A DNA stretch of 64,000 nucleotides from Strix aluco (Eukaryota > Chordata > Aves > Strigiformes > Strigidae), in assembly GCF_031877795.1 (NCBI RefSeq), contig NC_133946.1, forward strand, positions 11,569,144-11,633,143, written 5' to 3'. Position 1 is the first letter of the stretch. Each line of letters begins with the position of its first letter. Both the position numbers and the translations under genes were made by a program. A model generated the notes under the pieces. The model was not told the DNA's origin. It worked only from the letters and a program-made list of their open reading frames with translations, and did no database searches. Shown in pieces: positions 23,701 through 31,659 of this stretch.

Positions 23701-26343
23701 ACTGTCTAGATAATGAGCAGGAGGGCTGAGCAGCAGGTATAGTAAGTCTTGAGTTTGGAAGGATAGGGCTGGCTGTTATGGGGAGTTTGGAGAGGAGAGG
23801 TCGGTTGGAAAGGAATTTCAGTCAAAGCTGGGGACACTGGATTGAAAGAAATAGGATTCTGGGTAAAAGTAGAACTTGGAAAGAAGGTAGAGCCTGGGAT
23901 GAGTTCTATGTAGCCAGAACCAGGCTGTGATGGCTCATCGCTTGCTGGGTGCATCAGTTTATAACCCTGCTTTGGAGCTGAGAGCACAAATGAGGAATTT
24001 CCATTTTCTTCTACTTGCTTCTGAAAGTGTAACAGACTATTCATTTTCCATACTTAGTTTTCAATATCAAGAATTCCAAGAAATGTTTGTACAGGTGCTT
24101 TAGTTACATGTTATACTTAAGTCTTACATCAACAGTGTAAATGAGGCCTTTCATTATGTGGGAATAAGGAATCGGCCCTGAATCTTTTTTTCCATTCACA
24201 CATAGATCTTTTAGGCTCTTATTAATTGACAACCTCCAGTCAATTTGAAGCTTTCAATAAATTCTCAGGTAATCTCTGACAAGCAAGTTTACTGCTGCAG
24301 GGAATCTTCATCCACCAGAAGAGGCTGCACAATTAAGCACTTCCCTGAGAGAAGAGTCGGCTGATGGATATTAATCTTGCGCTTTACCCTTTGCATACAG
24401 TCACCTGTGAGGACACAGGATTCTTCTTCCTGTTGCTTTTAATAATTCTACTTTTCTTTTCTAAGGATCATGTTACTTCTGTCCTTTCTGCTAAAAGTTC
24501 AATAAGTGACTTGGAAAGTGGTTTTTTGTTTCTCTGGGGGTTGGTTTGGATTTATTGGGGTTTTTTTGACAGGATAACTTTCCTCTAAGAATGTTCTGAG
24601 AATTTAGGCAGTGGCAAATAGAAAGAAGGCTTCTTACTAGCAGGCTGACTGGTGTTAAATGCAACCATGACCTCCTTATCTTAGGAAGGCTTTTAAAAAA
24701 GGACTTAAATATTTTGAAGTATTAAACAAAAGATAGTAGAATGACTGGTAAAGCCACTCATTTTACTACCAGTTCAACAAAATACCAAAGCAGTGGGGAA
24801 TTGCAAGGCAAAGCACAACATTGATCTTCTGAGGCCAATGGCACTCACTAAAGCAGAACCCTCTTAAAAGGTGACAGAATGAGTGCAAAACACTTAAATG
24901 TTGTAGGAAGAACTTCTGGAAGGGTAGAATGTGAACTCTGATCAAGTTTCTTTTTTTATTTTTGAGCATTACTATAAGGTTGACAACCTGTTTTTCAGGG
25001 GAGGGGTTTTTAGCATGTTACCATTATTGAAGAATGGATTTGGAGATTTTTCAGTTCCAGGAGTGGTTTTAGTTTTCACTGTACTATTTTAGGAAACTTC
25101 ATCTGTGCAGGCTTATGTGAGGCAGTGTATAGAAGCTCTGTTTGAATTTTTAGGACTATTTTTGTCACTCATAACTCCTTAGACATCCTTACCAACATGT
25201 AACCTCCTCTGCTGTGCCTCTTACTTGTTGAAGTCCATGAAGAAAATGGCCTCAAGTCTTACATATTTTTTTTTTCTTGGTTATGTTCTGTATGACTTAA
25301 TTATTTTAGAAAATGTAAGAGTTACTAGTGTAATAGCACAGGCCAGATTCCTTCTGAGACTATAGCTGCTGCTGTTGTGTGAGTCACATAAAGCAGAGGC
25401 AGATAATTTGTTCAAAGCCAATGTAACTCCTGGCTGGAGGGAGAAAAGTGCTTCAGTAGTCAGAAGCAGTGCGGTCTATGGACTTCAGTGTGAGACTGAA
25501 GAACAAAGGGTTAGCTCTGATAGCAGTTTTCTGAGACTTTAATGAGTCACTTAACCTTTTTATTCATGTTGTGTGGGTATATCTGGGAGAGAGGGATTTA
25601 TTACTACTAATTGTCTTTGAAATGTTACCTATATGAGAACTCTGGCAGATAGAAGGCAGGGGAAAAAAGTAAAACTGGCTGTAAACCACTCTATCTTTTT
25701 CCTTAATTCTTTAAAAAAATTCTTTATTTCTCTTGCAGCTTTCCTTTAATATTGACCTGTGAGGGATAAGATTTACCTCTACCCCTTATTCATGAAAGAA
25801 GTCTGCCAACTTTGTTGGTTCAAAGAATGCTTTTGATAACTCCTTAATTTAAAAGTGCCGTGGCTCAGTGTGAATGGTGATAGTGGTCAGGTACCCTGGA
25901 GGAGGTAACTGTAAAAATAGTGGTTTTGATGGGCCTGTGAAACAGCCTCTCTGGTTACTATCCAGAAGCCTACTGGAGAAAGGGGCCCACATGTTTTGAA
26001 CTCGACAATACATTCCTAGATTTCTTTTACATTTACTCATGTGACTGAAATTATTATTTCAGACTTGGTTTTCTCAGGACATTTAGTGCTGAATATAAGT
26101 GGAAATTGTTGTGTATGCCTACTGTTTCACTGAAACTGCTCTATTTGTTTTAGGACTGTTGACAGTGATTTCTGGGGTAAACTTTTTGGGAGAATTCTGA
26201 ATGCAGATGGTAAGTCCACAGTGTCTCTGCTGAGGGAGTTAAGAGAGGAAATAAGTGACATGTTTGACAGCCGTTTCCAAGAACGTCTTTGTGAATCCTT
26301 AGCTGCACTGGGAGAATCTTTCCTCTTGGAGAACTTCCTGTGA
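2597..26343 (+). CDS. BUB1B: BubR1, mitotic checkpoint pseudokinase (complete, 23 coding exons)
   Basis: BubR1 is a core part of the mitotic checkpoint complex (with Cdc20, Mad2 and Bub3) that inhibits APC/C, and it brings PP2A-B56 to kinetochores. The coding exons, listed one by one below, join in phase to 3306 nt, 1101 residues plus stop; human BUBR1 has 1050. Motifs in order: KEN1 at 13-15, TPR region about 50-190, D-box-like RSSLADLK at 215-222, ABBA FAVFDE at 263, KEN2 at 293-295, FTPYVE at 325, GLEBS about 376-405, a charged coiled coil about 414-445, FSIFDE at 549, STP at 640-642, KARD LSPIME at 693-698, and a pseudokinase from about 800 to the end. The catalytic loop reads HGD (933-935) and the DFG position reads DFS (964-966). 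KEN boxes and KARD separate it from its paralogue BUB1. The segment at about 451-548 is longer than in human and poorly conserved, and accounts for most of the extra length. Confidence 0.96.
3237..3296 (+). CDS. BUB1B: BUB1B exon 3
   Basis: This is a 60-nt exon with acceptor TTTTAG and donor GTAAGT. It encodes residues 49-68, the first helix of the TPR domain ([20 protein letters not shown]), nearly identical to the human segment. Confidence 0.95.
3535..3679 (+). CDS. BUB1B: BUB1B exon 4 (TPR region)
   Basis: The acceptor is CTCTAG and the donor GTGAGT. It encodes residues about 69-116 of the TPR domain that contacts Knl1, including WTEQ..PQGGKES and [14 protein letters not shown], and ends in phase 0. 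Intron 4 (3680-4597) holds nothing I recognise. Confidence 0.95.
4598..4794 (+). CDS. BUB1B: BUB1B exon 5 (TPR region)
   Basis: The acceptor is TTTCAG and the donor GTAAGC. It encodes residues 117-182, including [12 protein letters not shown] and [15 protein letters not shown], the middle TPR helices. It is followed by a 95-bp intron. Confidence 0.95.
4890..5068 (+). CDS. BUB1B: BUB1B exon 6 (end of TPR, D-box-like segment)
   Basis: The acceptor is TTCTCAG and the donor GTACGT. It encodes residues 182-241. [11 protein letters not shown] closes the TPR domain, and [14 protein letters not shown] corresponds to the D-box-like segment described in human BUBR1. The acidic linker between them ([13 protein letters not shown]) differs from the human glutamate run. 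Confidence 0.94.
5184..5377 (+). CDS. BUB1B: BUB1B exon 7 (ABBA motif and KEN2)
   Basis: The acceptor is CTTATAG and the donor AGG|GTAAGG. It encodes residues 242-306. FAVFDE (263-268) fits the ABBA pattern Fx[ILV][FY]x[DE] that binds Cdc20/Cdh1. [17 protein letters not shown] carries KEN2 (293-295), required to block substrate access to APC/C. Confidence 0.95.
5378..7317 (+). other. BUB1B intron 7
   Basis: This 1.9-kb AT-rich intron starts with GTAAGG and ends with CCTCAG. It has short T and C runs (7189-7200 T; 6511-6517 C). I see no exon or repeat family in it. Confidence 0.75.
7318..7412 (+). CDS. BUB1B: BUB1B exon 8 (second ABBA-type motif)
   Basis: The acceptor is CCTCAG and the donor GTGAGT. 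It encodes residues 307-337. GFTPYVEES (FTPYVE at 325-330) is the second ABBA-type site, conserved with human. The exon ends in phase 2; its last two bases plus the next G give Met338. Confidence 0.94.
7413..9581 (+). other. BUB1B intron 8
   Basis: This 2.2-kb intron has no recognised gene. Its notable content is a run of 25 C, a G and 6 C at 9175-9206, listed separately. It also has T/G-rich patches near 9000 and 9370. Confidence 0.75.
9175..9206. repeat. homopolymer C tract (C25-G-C6)
   Basis: There are twenty-five C from 9175 to 9199, a single G, and six more C. It is a simple repeat in BUB1B intron 8. The minus strand is a G-run that could form quadruplexes and is a likely sequencing and assembly trouble spot. 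Confidence 0.95.
9582..9808 (+). CDS. BUB1B: BUB1B exon 9 (GLEBS, Bub3-binding)
   Basis: The acceptor is TTTTTCAG and the donor GTATGC. It encodes residues 338-413, including [24 protein letters not shown] and the GLEBS segment about 376-405 ([20 protein letters not shown]). GLEBS docks on Bub3 and thereby localises BubR1 to kinetochores. This is among the best conserved parts of the gene. Confidence 0.95.
10087..10196 (+). CDS. BUB1B: BUB1B exon 10 (charged coiled coil)
   Basis: The acceptor is CTTTAG and the donor CAG|GTGTTG (a weaker form). It encodes residues 414-450, a lysine- and glutamate-rich helix ([20 protein letters not shown]) just after GLEBS, matching the human segment. It ends in phase 0. 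Confidence 0.93.
10197..11839 (+). other. BUB1B intron 10
   Basis: This 1.6-kb intron contains a complete solo LTR (10682-11234), listed separately. The rest shows nothing I recognise apart from a T run at 11301-11311. Confidence 0.8.
10682..11234. mobile_element. solo LTR, avian ERVL type, with 5-bp target duplication
   Basis: A 553-bp element starts TGGTGT and ends AGTACA. It is flanked on both sides by CAAAG (10677-10681 and 11235-11239), an exact 5-bp target-site duplication. Internal landmarks match avian ERVL LTRs as I remember them: the GCTCACTCCCCCTCAGTGGG start region, GAATATCCCTTCGGG, TGTGTCCCCTCCC, GTGTTATCAACACTG and the terminal CTCTATCCCAGCCAAGACAG. No internal retroviral sequence is present, so it arose by LTR-LTR recombination. 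TG..CA ends do not fix orientation, so strand is left open. Confidence 0.85.
11840..11937 (+). CDS. BUB1B: BUB1B exon 11
   Basis: The acceptor is TTCTGCAG and the donor AG|GTAGTA. It encodes residues 451-482 in the poorly conserved linker ([17 protein letters not shown]). Support comes from the open frame, matching phases (0 in, 2 out) and splice sites more than from similarity. Confidence 0.82.
12227..12279 (+). CDS. BUB1B: BUB1B exon 12 (53 nt)
   Basis: This small exon has acceptor TTTTTCACAG and donor GTAAGT. It encodes residues 483-500 ([18 protein letters not shown]) and its phase (2 in, 1 out) fits both neighbours. There is no clear human counterpart; skipping it would shift the frame. 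Intron 12 (12280-12737) shows nothing notable. Confidence 0.75.
12738..12848 (+). CDS. BUB1B: BUB1B exon 13
   Basis: The acceptor is TTGACAG and the donor GTACAA. It encodes residues 501-537 ([15 protein letters not shown]..., acidic [11 protein letters not shown]), again in the divergent linker. At 111 nt with phase 1 at both ends, it could be skipped without breaking the frame. Confidence 0.78.
13099..13177 (+). CDS. BUB1B: BUB1B exon 14 (third ABBA motif)
   Basis: The acceptor is CTATGTAG and the donor AAG|GTAGAA. It encodes residues 538-563. FSIFDE (549-554) is identical to the core of the human C-terminal ABBA motif. It ends in phase 2. Intron 14 (13178-13561) is short and plain. Confidence 0.9.
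13562..13664 (+). CDS. BUB1B: BUB1B exon 15
   Basis: The acceptor is ATCTTAG (13555-13561) and the donor TGT|GTAAGG. It encodes residues 564-598, including [12 protein letters not shown], which matches human QRRPLAVLK.SES. A more standard-looking acceptor (TTCTGCAG at 13572) lies 10 bases downstream, but it puts this segment out of frame and soon into a stop, so the upstream AG is chosen. The segment [11 protein letters not shown] contains an additional KEN at 590-592. Confidence 0.85.
13665..14718 (+). other. BUB1B intron 15
   Basis: This 1.05-kb intron from GTAAGG to TTTTTCAG contains no recognised exon or repeat. Confidence 0.75.
14719..15005 (+). CDS. BUB1B: BUB1B exon 16 (Plk1-docking region)
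   Basis: The acceptor is TTTTTCAG and the donor AG|GTAATT. It encodes residues 599-693. [17 protein letters not shown] and [12 protein letters not shown] are strongly conserved. STPF at 640-643 corresponds to human T620, the Cdk1 site that docks Plk1. The second half is divergent and cysteine-containing. The last codon is split with the next exon inside the KARD motif. Confidence 0.94.
15006..15945 (+). other. BUB1B intron 16
   Basis: This 0.94-kb intron has no recognised exon or repeat family. It separates the first residues of the KARD motif (exon 16) from the rest (exon 17). Confidence 0.75.
15946..16136 (+). CDS. BUB1B: BUB1B exon 17 (KARD, PP2A-B56 binding)
   Basis: The acceptor is TTTACAG. 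It encodes residues 694-757. With the last codons of exon 16 it forms LSPIME (693-698), a fit to the B56 motif LxxIxE. S694, S700 and T704 correspond to the human KARD phosphosites S670, S676 and T680. A serine-rich stretch and [11 protein letters not shown] follow. Two donors are in frame: GTTAGT at 16137 (preferred, since SENIT resembles human TSENPT) and GTATCA at 16116, which removes seven residues. Confidence 0.92.
16137..18228 (+). other. BUB1B intron 17
   Basis: This 2.1-kb intron has no recognised exon. Its last 200 bp contain a likely MIR fragment (18035-18150). Confidence 0.75.
18035..18150 (-). mobile_element. MIR-like SINE fragment
   Basis: On the + strand the order ACAAGAAACTG...GACTTGCTGAGAGGTGATGCAGTAAATCAGTATGCAG follows the reverse complement of the MIR core (GGAAACTGAGGC..TGACTTGCCCAAGGTCAC..AGC). 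It is diverged and ends about 80 bp before exon 18. Confidence 0.45.
18229..18375 (+). CDS. BUB1B: BUB1B exon 18
   Basis: The acceptor is TTCCTAG and the donor G|GTAGGT. It encodes residues 758-806. [20 protein letters not shown] matches human PWCSQYRRQLLKSLPELSA, and [10 protein letters not shown] leads into the pseudokinase. Confidence 0.93.
18548..18660 (+). CDS. BUB1B: BUB1B exon 19 (start of pseudokinase)
   Basis: The acceptor is ATAACAG and the donor AAG|GTAACA. It encodes residues 807-844: [18 protein letters not shown], then GFAIK, with K844 at the position of human K795 (VAIK lysine). The nucleotide-binding loop lacks the GxGxxG pattern, as in other vertebrate BubR1. Confidence 0.93.
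18940..19101 (+). CDS. BUB1B: BUB1B exon 20 (pseudokinase N-lobe)
   Basis: The acceptor is TTCTTGTAG and the donor GGG|GTCAGT. It is 54 whole codons, residues 845-898: [21 protein letters not shown] and [12 protein letters not shown] are near-identical to human. Being phase 0 at both ends, it could be skipped in frame, but this would destroy the N-lobe. Confidence 0.93.
19102..19825 (+). other. BUB1B intron 20
   Basis: This 0.7-kb intron is AT-rich, with no recognised exon or repeat. Confidence 0.7.
19826..19968 (+). CDS. BUB1B: BUB1B exon 21 (degenerate catalytic loop)
   Basis: The acceptor is TTTTCAG and the donor AG|GTTTGT. It encodes residues 899-945, including [20 protein letters not shown]. 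The HRD motif of active kinases is HGD here (933-935), as in human BUBR1, and the catalytic-loop asparagine is absent. Confidence 0.94.
19969..21480 (+). other. BUB1B intron 21
   Basis: This 1.5-kb intron ends with an A run (21425-21437) and CTGCTCAG. I recognise no exon or repeat family in it. Confidence 0.72.
21481..21652 (+). CDS. BUB1B: BUB1B exon 22 (DFS in place of DFG)
   Basis: The acceptor is CTGCTCAG and the donor CAG|GTGAGT. It encodes residues 946-1003. [14 protein letters not shown] has DFS (964-966) at the DFG position, as in human. [11 protein letters not shown] then matches ILANCSSPYQ. Intron 22 (21653-22032) is plain. Confidence 0.94.
22033..22139 (+). CDS. BUB1B: BUB1B exon 23
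   Basis: The acceptor is GATTGCAG and the donor GTAAGT. It encodes residues 1004-1038 ([20 protein letters not shown]), the C-lobe helices equivalent to human [20 protein letters not shown]. The last codon is split with exon 24. Confidence 0.94.
22650..22673. repeat. short inverted repeat (9-bp stem)
   Basis: AGCAGCTTC (22650-22658) and GAAGCTGCT (22665-22673) are perfect inverted copies separated by six bases (TTTTTG). In the BUB1B pre-mRNA this would form a small hairpin. No function is apparent. Confidence 0.7.
23415..23474. repeat. local direct duplication containing a palindrome
   Basis: CTGAAAAATAGGACTCCT occurs twice (about 23416-23433 and 23457-23474). The first copy continues into GAAAAATAGGA-C-TCCTATTTTTC (23418-23440), a perfect 11-bp inverted repeat with a one-base centre, followed by further CCTATTTTT copies. 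This looks like replication slippage or template switching. Confidence 0.8.
25466..25600 (+). mobile_element. MIR-like SINE
   Basis: GCAGTGCGGTCTATGGACTTC, GTGAGACTG and TGAGTCACTTAACCTTTTTATTC follow in MIR order: tRNA-derived head, then the AGTCACTTAACCTC core. It is diverged, as expected for an amniote MIR in a bird. Confidence 0.6.
26154..26343 (+). CDS. BUB1B: BUB1B exon 24, coding part (stop codon)
   Basis: The acceptor is TGTTTTAG. It encodes residues 1039-1101: [24 protein letters not shown] matches human [22 protein letters not shown], and the protein ends LENFL before TGA at 26341-26343. GGTAAGTCC inside the exon (26210) looks like a donor but lies in conserved coding sequence. Confidence 0.95.
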
Positions 26344-26712
26344 TTTCATAGAGGACAAATGTATTTTGTATTATAGAGTGGAATTTGTTGTTAACTTTTT
26401 ATTTATTTTTTTCAAATGTAAGCACGAACAGTGATTGTAGCCATTTCTGCAATACTTCATGTGGGATTCACTAAAGAATGTTGATATGGCATCAGTGCAT
26501 AGATAACCTCCTAAACCTGCTACATGAACTAGTCTGTCTGAGCAGTTTGCCAGAGAAAATTGGTTGTCATAACTGCCCCCTCCCCTTGTGTAGCTCCTTA
26601 AAAATGTGTTTAATACCCAGTTCACACTGCAGTTTCTGAAATGTCTTTGTCCTATGTTTAGTTGGACTTTTAATTGGTGTTCATCAATAAAGTTGTATTT
26701 TGATAGCAACTC
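26344..26712 (+). other. BUB1B: BUB1B 3' untranslated region
   Basis: It runs from the TGA to a cleavage site expected about 15-25 bases after the AATAAA at 26687-26692. The region is AT-rich. The 118-codon frame on the opposite strand here is taken as chance. Confidence 0.75.
26687..26692 (+). terminator. BUB1B polyadenylation signal AATAAA
   Basis: A canonical AATAAA lies 344 bases after the stop codon, followed by T/G-rich sequence (GTTGTATTTTGATAG). It is the first such hexamer after the stop. Confidence 0.75.
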
Positions 26713-29700
26713 TGTCATATTAAACATTACTGTCAGATGATTTCAAAACACTTGATTTATTATCTGTGCTGGAGTGTTTCTGCCTGACTGGGAATTGTTT
26801 GTGACTGCTGGATACAAAAGCCTCTCATTTGGTGGCAGCTTTCATAACCACACAGGACTTCCTGGACACTTGGAAACAACTTGGATGATTCTGCTTGGAA
26901 TGTGCTCTCATGGATGACTGTTGTAAGAAAAAGTAGATGAAGTCACGAGTGAAAAAGGTGCAGACTTTAATTTTTGTTTCTCAGTGCAAGTGTTTTATTT
27001 ACTTTTGCAAGGGCTAGAGTTACTGACTAGACTGAGCATTTTTCAGAAATCTCACTGAAGTCTAAATCTGCCATAGGTGCTGAAGTGTGTTGCAGGCTTC
27101 TGTGGGAGGCTTTGTGGACAGATATTTGTGTTAACCTTTTATGCATTGTATTATTGAAACCAATACACAGGCTTCATTTTATTCAAGAGAACAGAATTTA
27201 CAGGATCTAAACCCAAGATGTAGAGGAACTTCTCAGACTCAGGATTTACTTCCTCACAGCTTCTCCCACATACAACAGTGAGTGTAGAAGACTGCATCAC
27301 TAGTAACAACTTCTCCCTATGAATAAAATTGGCTCTAAGTGTGTTTTTCATAGGGTTAAATTCTCTGGCTATGGTTCTGTTTGATTCTCCCCTCTTTGTA
27401 TTATCTAAATTCTGCTCTGGAACTTAATTCCATATTTTCTAAGTTGCTAATAAGCCACCTTCTTTCCTGTTCTTTCTGCATATGTCTATTGCTACTCCTC
27501 TTGCTTTGACCTGGGTTCTTTTTGCTCTTCCAGATTACCCAAAGCCTTCTTTATAGTCCCTTTTGGAGGTTATATACTCTTGTAATTCAGGAATAGGACA
27601 AATGCACTGATAGACAAGCTTTAATATATATCTAATGTAAACTGCTGCAAAATTTTTTTTGTTCATTAATGCCTCAAATAATGCTTTCTGTAATACAAGT
27701 CATTAGTTAGTCATCTATTGAGCAAGCAGACAAAATAATGATCTATCTCTAGCCAGTGTTTGTAGCAGAGATCACTGCTAAAGCAACTAGGAGCTATGCA
27801 TTGGACTAACTTCTGTTAGCTCTAAAAGGATGTGCATGTTTGTTACTGCTTTTCTTTAGTTGAAATTTGTTTTCTTTTTCTGACCTTCTAACTTCCTTTT
27901 AGACAAAGTTTGGGGGATCTCACTTACTGTCCTCTCACTTTCAGCCTTTTCAGTTTGTCCTGCAACACCGATAAGAAAACCACGTAGCTTAGGAAGAAAA
28001 TGCTCATCCCACAGATTTCTCAGGCAAGATGTGTTTCCAGCCACCACAGAACACCTATTTCCTAAACCTTATTCAGACAGAAAGCTTTTGAGAACACTCT
28101 AAACACACAGATAAGAGCCCTCAGCAGAAGTTCAGTAAAGGAAATTTGTTCTTCAGGTCTCTAAAATCTGTAAGTGAATCTATTTGTCTTTACGCTAATG
28201 AAGTCTACTTTACAGCTGAAATGCTCTGTTATAACTCTTACATTGACTTGGCATGTTTTCTTTCTGAGCAAGAAGTGTGCTAATCCTCCATCTAACACAA
28301 CTACCCTCAATCAGTTGCATGATATCATGTCCTGTTACTCTTCATGTATATCCCAGACAACACCAGTGCCTTATAACTAGAAAATTATTGGAACTCCCCT
28401 CCTCCCCAGTACTGTAAAATAAGAAACATTTAGAAAGGGCATTGCACAGTTCTCCATAAGAAACAAACACACACAAATAATGAAGAGGAACTAGCAGCTA
28501 TAAAAAGAAAGAACAGACATGTCTTTTCTGCTGCTTGTTCCCAGTTCTACTCTGCTGGAACTCCACATCTCTTCCACACAGGTTAGTCTCTGCCTACCCT
28601 GTCCTCTGAGTTGATTGCACCAATATGTAAGAGCAGCTCAGGGAGGTCTTTTGGACATCCTTGCTGTATCTCTGTTCAAGTTTTGTTCTCCAAGCAACTC
28701 TGTGCAACCATGATCCATTACATTCCTTAGACTTATTTTCATATATATGTTTTCATATAATAAACACTGTATTCAAACTTGCAGTAGCTCAGACTTCATC
28801 ACCATTTTTTTTAGTGATAACCTCACTAGGACTTCTAGGCCTGGATATCAGACATGACTTCACCCTACCCTCTACCCCTTGTGGCTCTTCTTGTCATCTT
28901 GGCAGCTGTATATGCCTCTCTTCCTCTGAAGGTTTTAGGACAATTTTGATCTCCAAGCAGCCTGGGGGCAAGGCTGGTCTCTTCTATTTCGTGAATGGTC
29001 TATTACAATCCTGGCCTCTGACATCTCAGAGCATGTTTGTCTTATAAGGATTCAAAAAGGGATGCTTGGGAAAAAGTTGTCTAAGGTTAGAGACAGACAG
29101 TTACTTTAAAAGGAGAAAAAAAAAACCACCCACAACATGGCTTTGTGCCTGCTAATGTGTGCTTAATACCAGAGGGTAAATAGGTTTGATCATGTTCAGT
29201 TACCAGAAAGTAATACCATTGGCAGCTGGAGAGGAGGGTGCCAAGTTGACTAATGTTTCCTGGAGGAAATGCCACACACTTGAATTCCTACACATCCATT
29301 CTACTTGTCTTTGACTCTTCTGTATCTGATGTGAAAACACCAAACTCATTAAAATAAATTAAAGGTGAACTTGGCATAAGTAAACTGCTCTAAAAGTTTT
29401 CAGCAGAATGAGATTTCCTTAATCATACAGTTGGTGGATATAACACAAGTTGTCAATATGGATGTTAGTCAAACAAAGTGCCTACTGAATTTGGCCAATG
29501 TGTGGTTAAATTTCAGAGTTGGAAGAGCTCTATCATAAATGTAGGAGATGACAGACAATTGTAGAGGAAGATATACTATTTCAATGTCCTAGAAAATAAA
29601 TATTTTTTTTTTAAAAAAAGGGACTTTCTAATATATTTTTTAAATTGGAAAATGGAATAAAATTCATGTAGCTGAGAGAAGAAAAAATACATATCCAGAA

Positions 29701-31655
29701 TGTTTGAGATGTTGCCATTCTTCCTTAGCCTGTTTTCCACTTGAACACAAAGTTGGTTTTGCATGTATATTAACTGGAGATATAGTAACAATATCCTGCT
29801 CCTTGGCTACTGTTGCAGTAGTAAATTTTCATCACTGAGATTACTTATTAGATGCAATTCAAGTACAGTCTAAATGCTATGCATGATATTACACTTGGAG
29901 TGATGTTATTGTCCAGATGCTTTTTCTCCTACCTGGGTAACCTGTGGTAGGAAAGTTACTTTTTTTTTTTTTTTTTTTTTACGCACAGCTTATTTCCCTG
30001 CTTCTAAAATGTTTCAGTAGTATCACAGGTGTTTGACAAGAAAGGTCAGAAGAAAGGAAATGATCTGTAATGTTGGACACTGCTGGAAAACACATATAGA
30101 TCCTCCTTCTGAAGTCTGAGAATCTTGGTTTTTGCCATTTTTCTTATGATCTATGTGCCAGCAGCAGCACTCTGAGCTTTAGATCTGTCCATAGAGTTCT
30201 GACTGGCCAGAGAGGGGGAAGAGAACAGCAGACAAAGCCTGCCCCTATTTCTTTCTTATTTCCTGCTAGGGACAGTGCTACAGCAAAAGGTTCTTCAAAG
30301 GCTACAGAAAAGGGTCAGGATACAGAAGAACTGAGCTTTTAACTTTTTCAGAAATTAAGACCAACTTGACTCATGCTCTGGATGCCTTGATGAACATGCA
30401 CTTCACAGAATAGCCCTGCCTGCAGTAACCCACTCAAACCCCAGATACTTGGATCTTGAGACTACGGAATACTTGGTGTGCTTGTCTGCTGCTCAGGCTC
30501 TGGCATGTTTGTCTTTAGGGCTTGTCTCTTTTCTGGCTCTGAAATAATTTGTTGGTATTTGTAGGGACTCCCGTTTCCTCTGCATTCATATAAACTGTCT
30601 GCTTTGATTCAGAAGCAGTAAAAGAGTAAGTCAGTAACATCCACTCTGTTACATTAAGTGGAAGGGGATCTAGAAATAATGGCAGAGAGTCACTGAGCCC
30701 CAAAAAGCTACAGATAACAAATCTAGGCTGATCACACGTGCATGAGATACACATGTACTGGGAGTGGGGCAAGACCCACAGGTTTGAGCTGTTTTCTGCT
30801 CATCAAGCTTTGGTAGCTGCATCTGGGTTGGAAGGAGGGGCTTCCACTGTTCTAGGACTCATCAGGATCACTGTCTACACCTGGGAAATACAGATGATAC
30901 AGGTTACCTTGTTAGTATTTATGTGTTTTAATGACCAACAATGTTACATAACCTTATTACCTCTACTTGAGTATGTCAGTTGAAAGGGTAAGAAAAAGCA
31001 GATCTTGATATTGAAGAACAGAGAAGTGATTAAAAGAAGTTTTAGAAGCCAACAATAAGAGTTCTAAAACAATAATACTAAAACAGAACTTTTTAAAGTA
31101 CATCTATATTTACAAAAAGTCTGTTGCAAGCTCTGAAACTAACTTGCTAATACTTTACATCTTAGGAGACCATTTTAAGGAAATGTGTCAGCTAGACTCA
31201 CCACCTGCTGTCCTAAAAAGGTGTTTTATTTGTAGGAGATTCAAAATCCTAAAACTGGGATAATTGGTAAAAGTATTTATCGGCTTGGATAGATATATTC
31301 CAAATGCATTGATATCTGAGACTTCTCCTAGCTTGGGGTCTGTGTTAAATAGAAAGATTAGGAAAACCACCTAGAGAAGTAAGTACACACCTGTTGACTG
31401 ATAAATTATCAGAGGTGTAAGCTGGCTGTGCTAGCAGGTGTGATTACTTACAGAAGATTTCCAGAATGAACTAGAAACAGTAGCTTGCACTCCCTTTTAA
31501 TTGGTTACCGGATTGGTGCCACAGCTGGGGGTTTGGCTACTTAGCCCATCCCACTCCTACCACTTTGGTGCCAGTGCCAGCAGTAGGTGCCTAGAGCCTG
31601 AGGAGCAGCGCAAAGCAATTCTAGCCAGTAAGTCAGCTTCCTTGGGGCCCAACTG
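26713..31655. other. intergenic or PAK6 5' region, nothing recognised
   Basis: This is about 5 kb of AT-rich sequence without a recognisable exon. It contains a 21-base T run at 29960-29980. Open frames here are short, mostly without ATG starts, and resemble nothing I know. Confidence 0.65.
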
Positions 31656-31659
31656 AAAA

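Larger units (their letters stand above)
22140..26153 (+). other. BUB1B intron 23 (largest BUB1B intron)
   Basis: This 4-kb intron holds a hairpin at 22650-22673, a local duplication with a palindrome at 23415-23474, a 112-codon antisense open frame at 23706-24044 and a MIR SINE at 25466-25600. No exon of BUB1B is missing here by phase or by comparison with human. Confidence 0.75.

Noticed and set aside
2597-26343. BUB1 instead of BUB1B
   Set aside because: Two KEN boxes, three ABBA motifs, KARD and a HGD catalytic loop are BubR1 features. BUB1 has an active HRD loop and lacks KARD.
26371-26727. 118-codon antisense frame over the BUB1B 3' UTR
   Set aside because: No similarity, AT-rich, and it covers the 3' UTR and poly(A) signal of the plus-strand gene. 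Chance is the simplest reading.
28661-29047. 128-codon + strand frame
   Set aside because: Opens with TTG, no similarity, no splice or promoter context.
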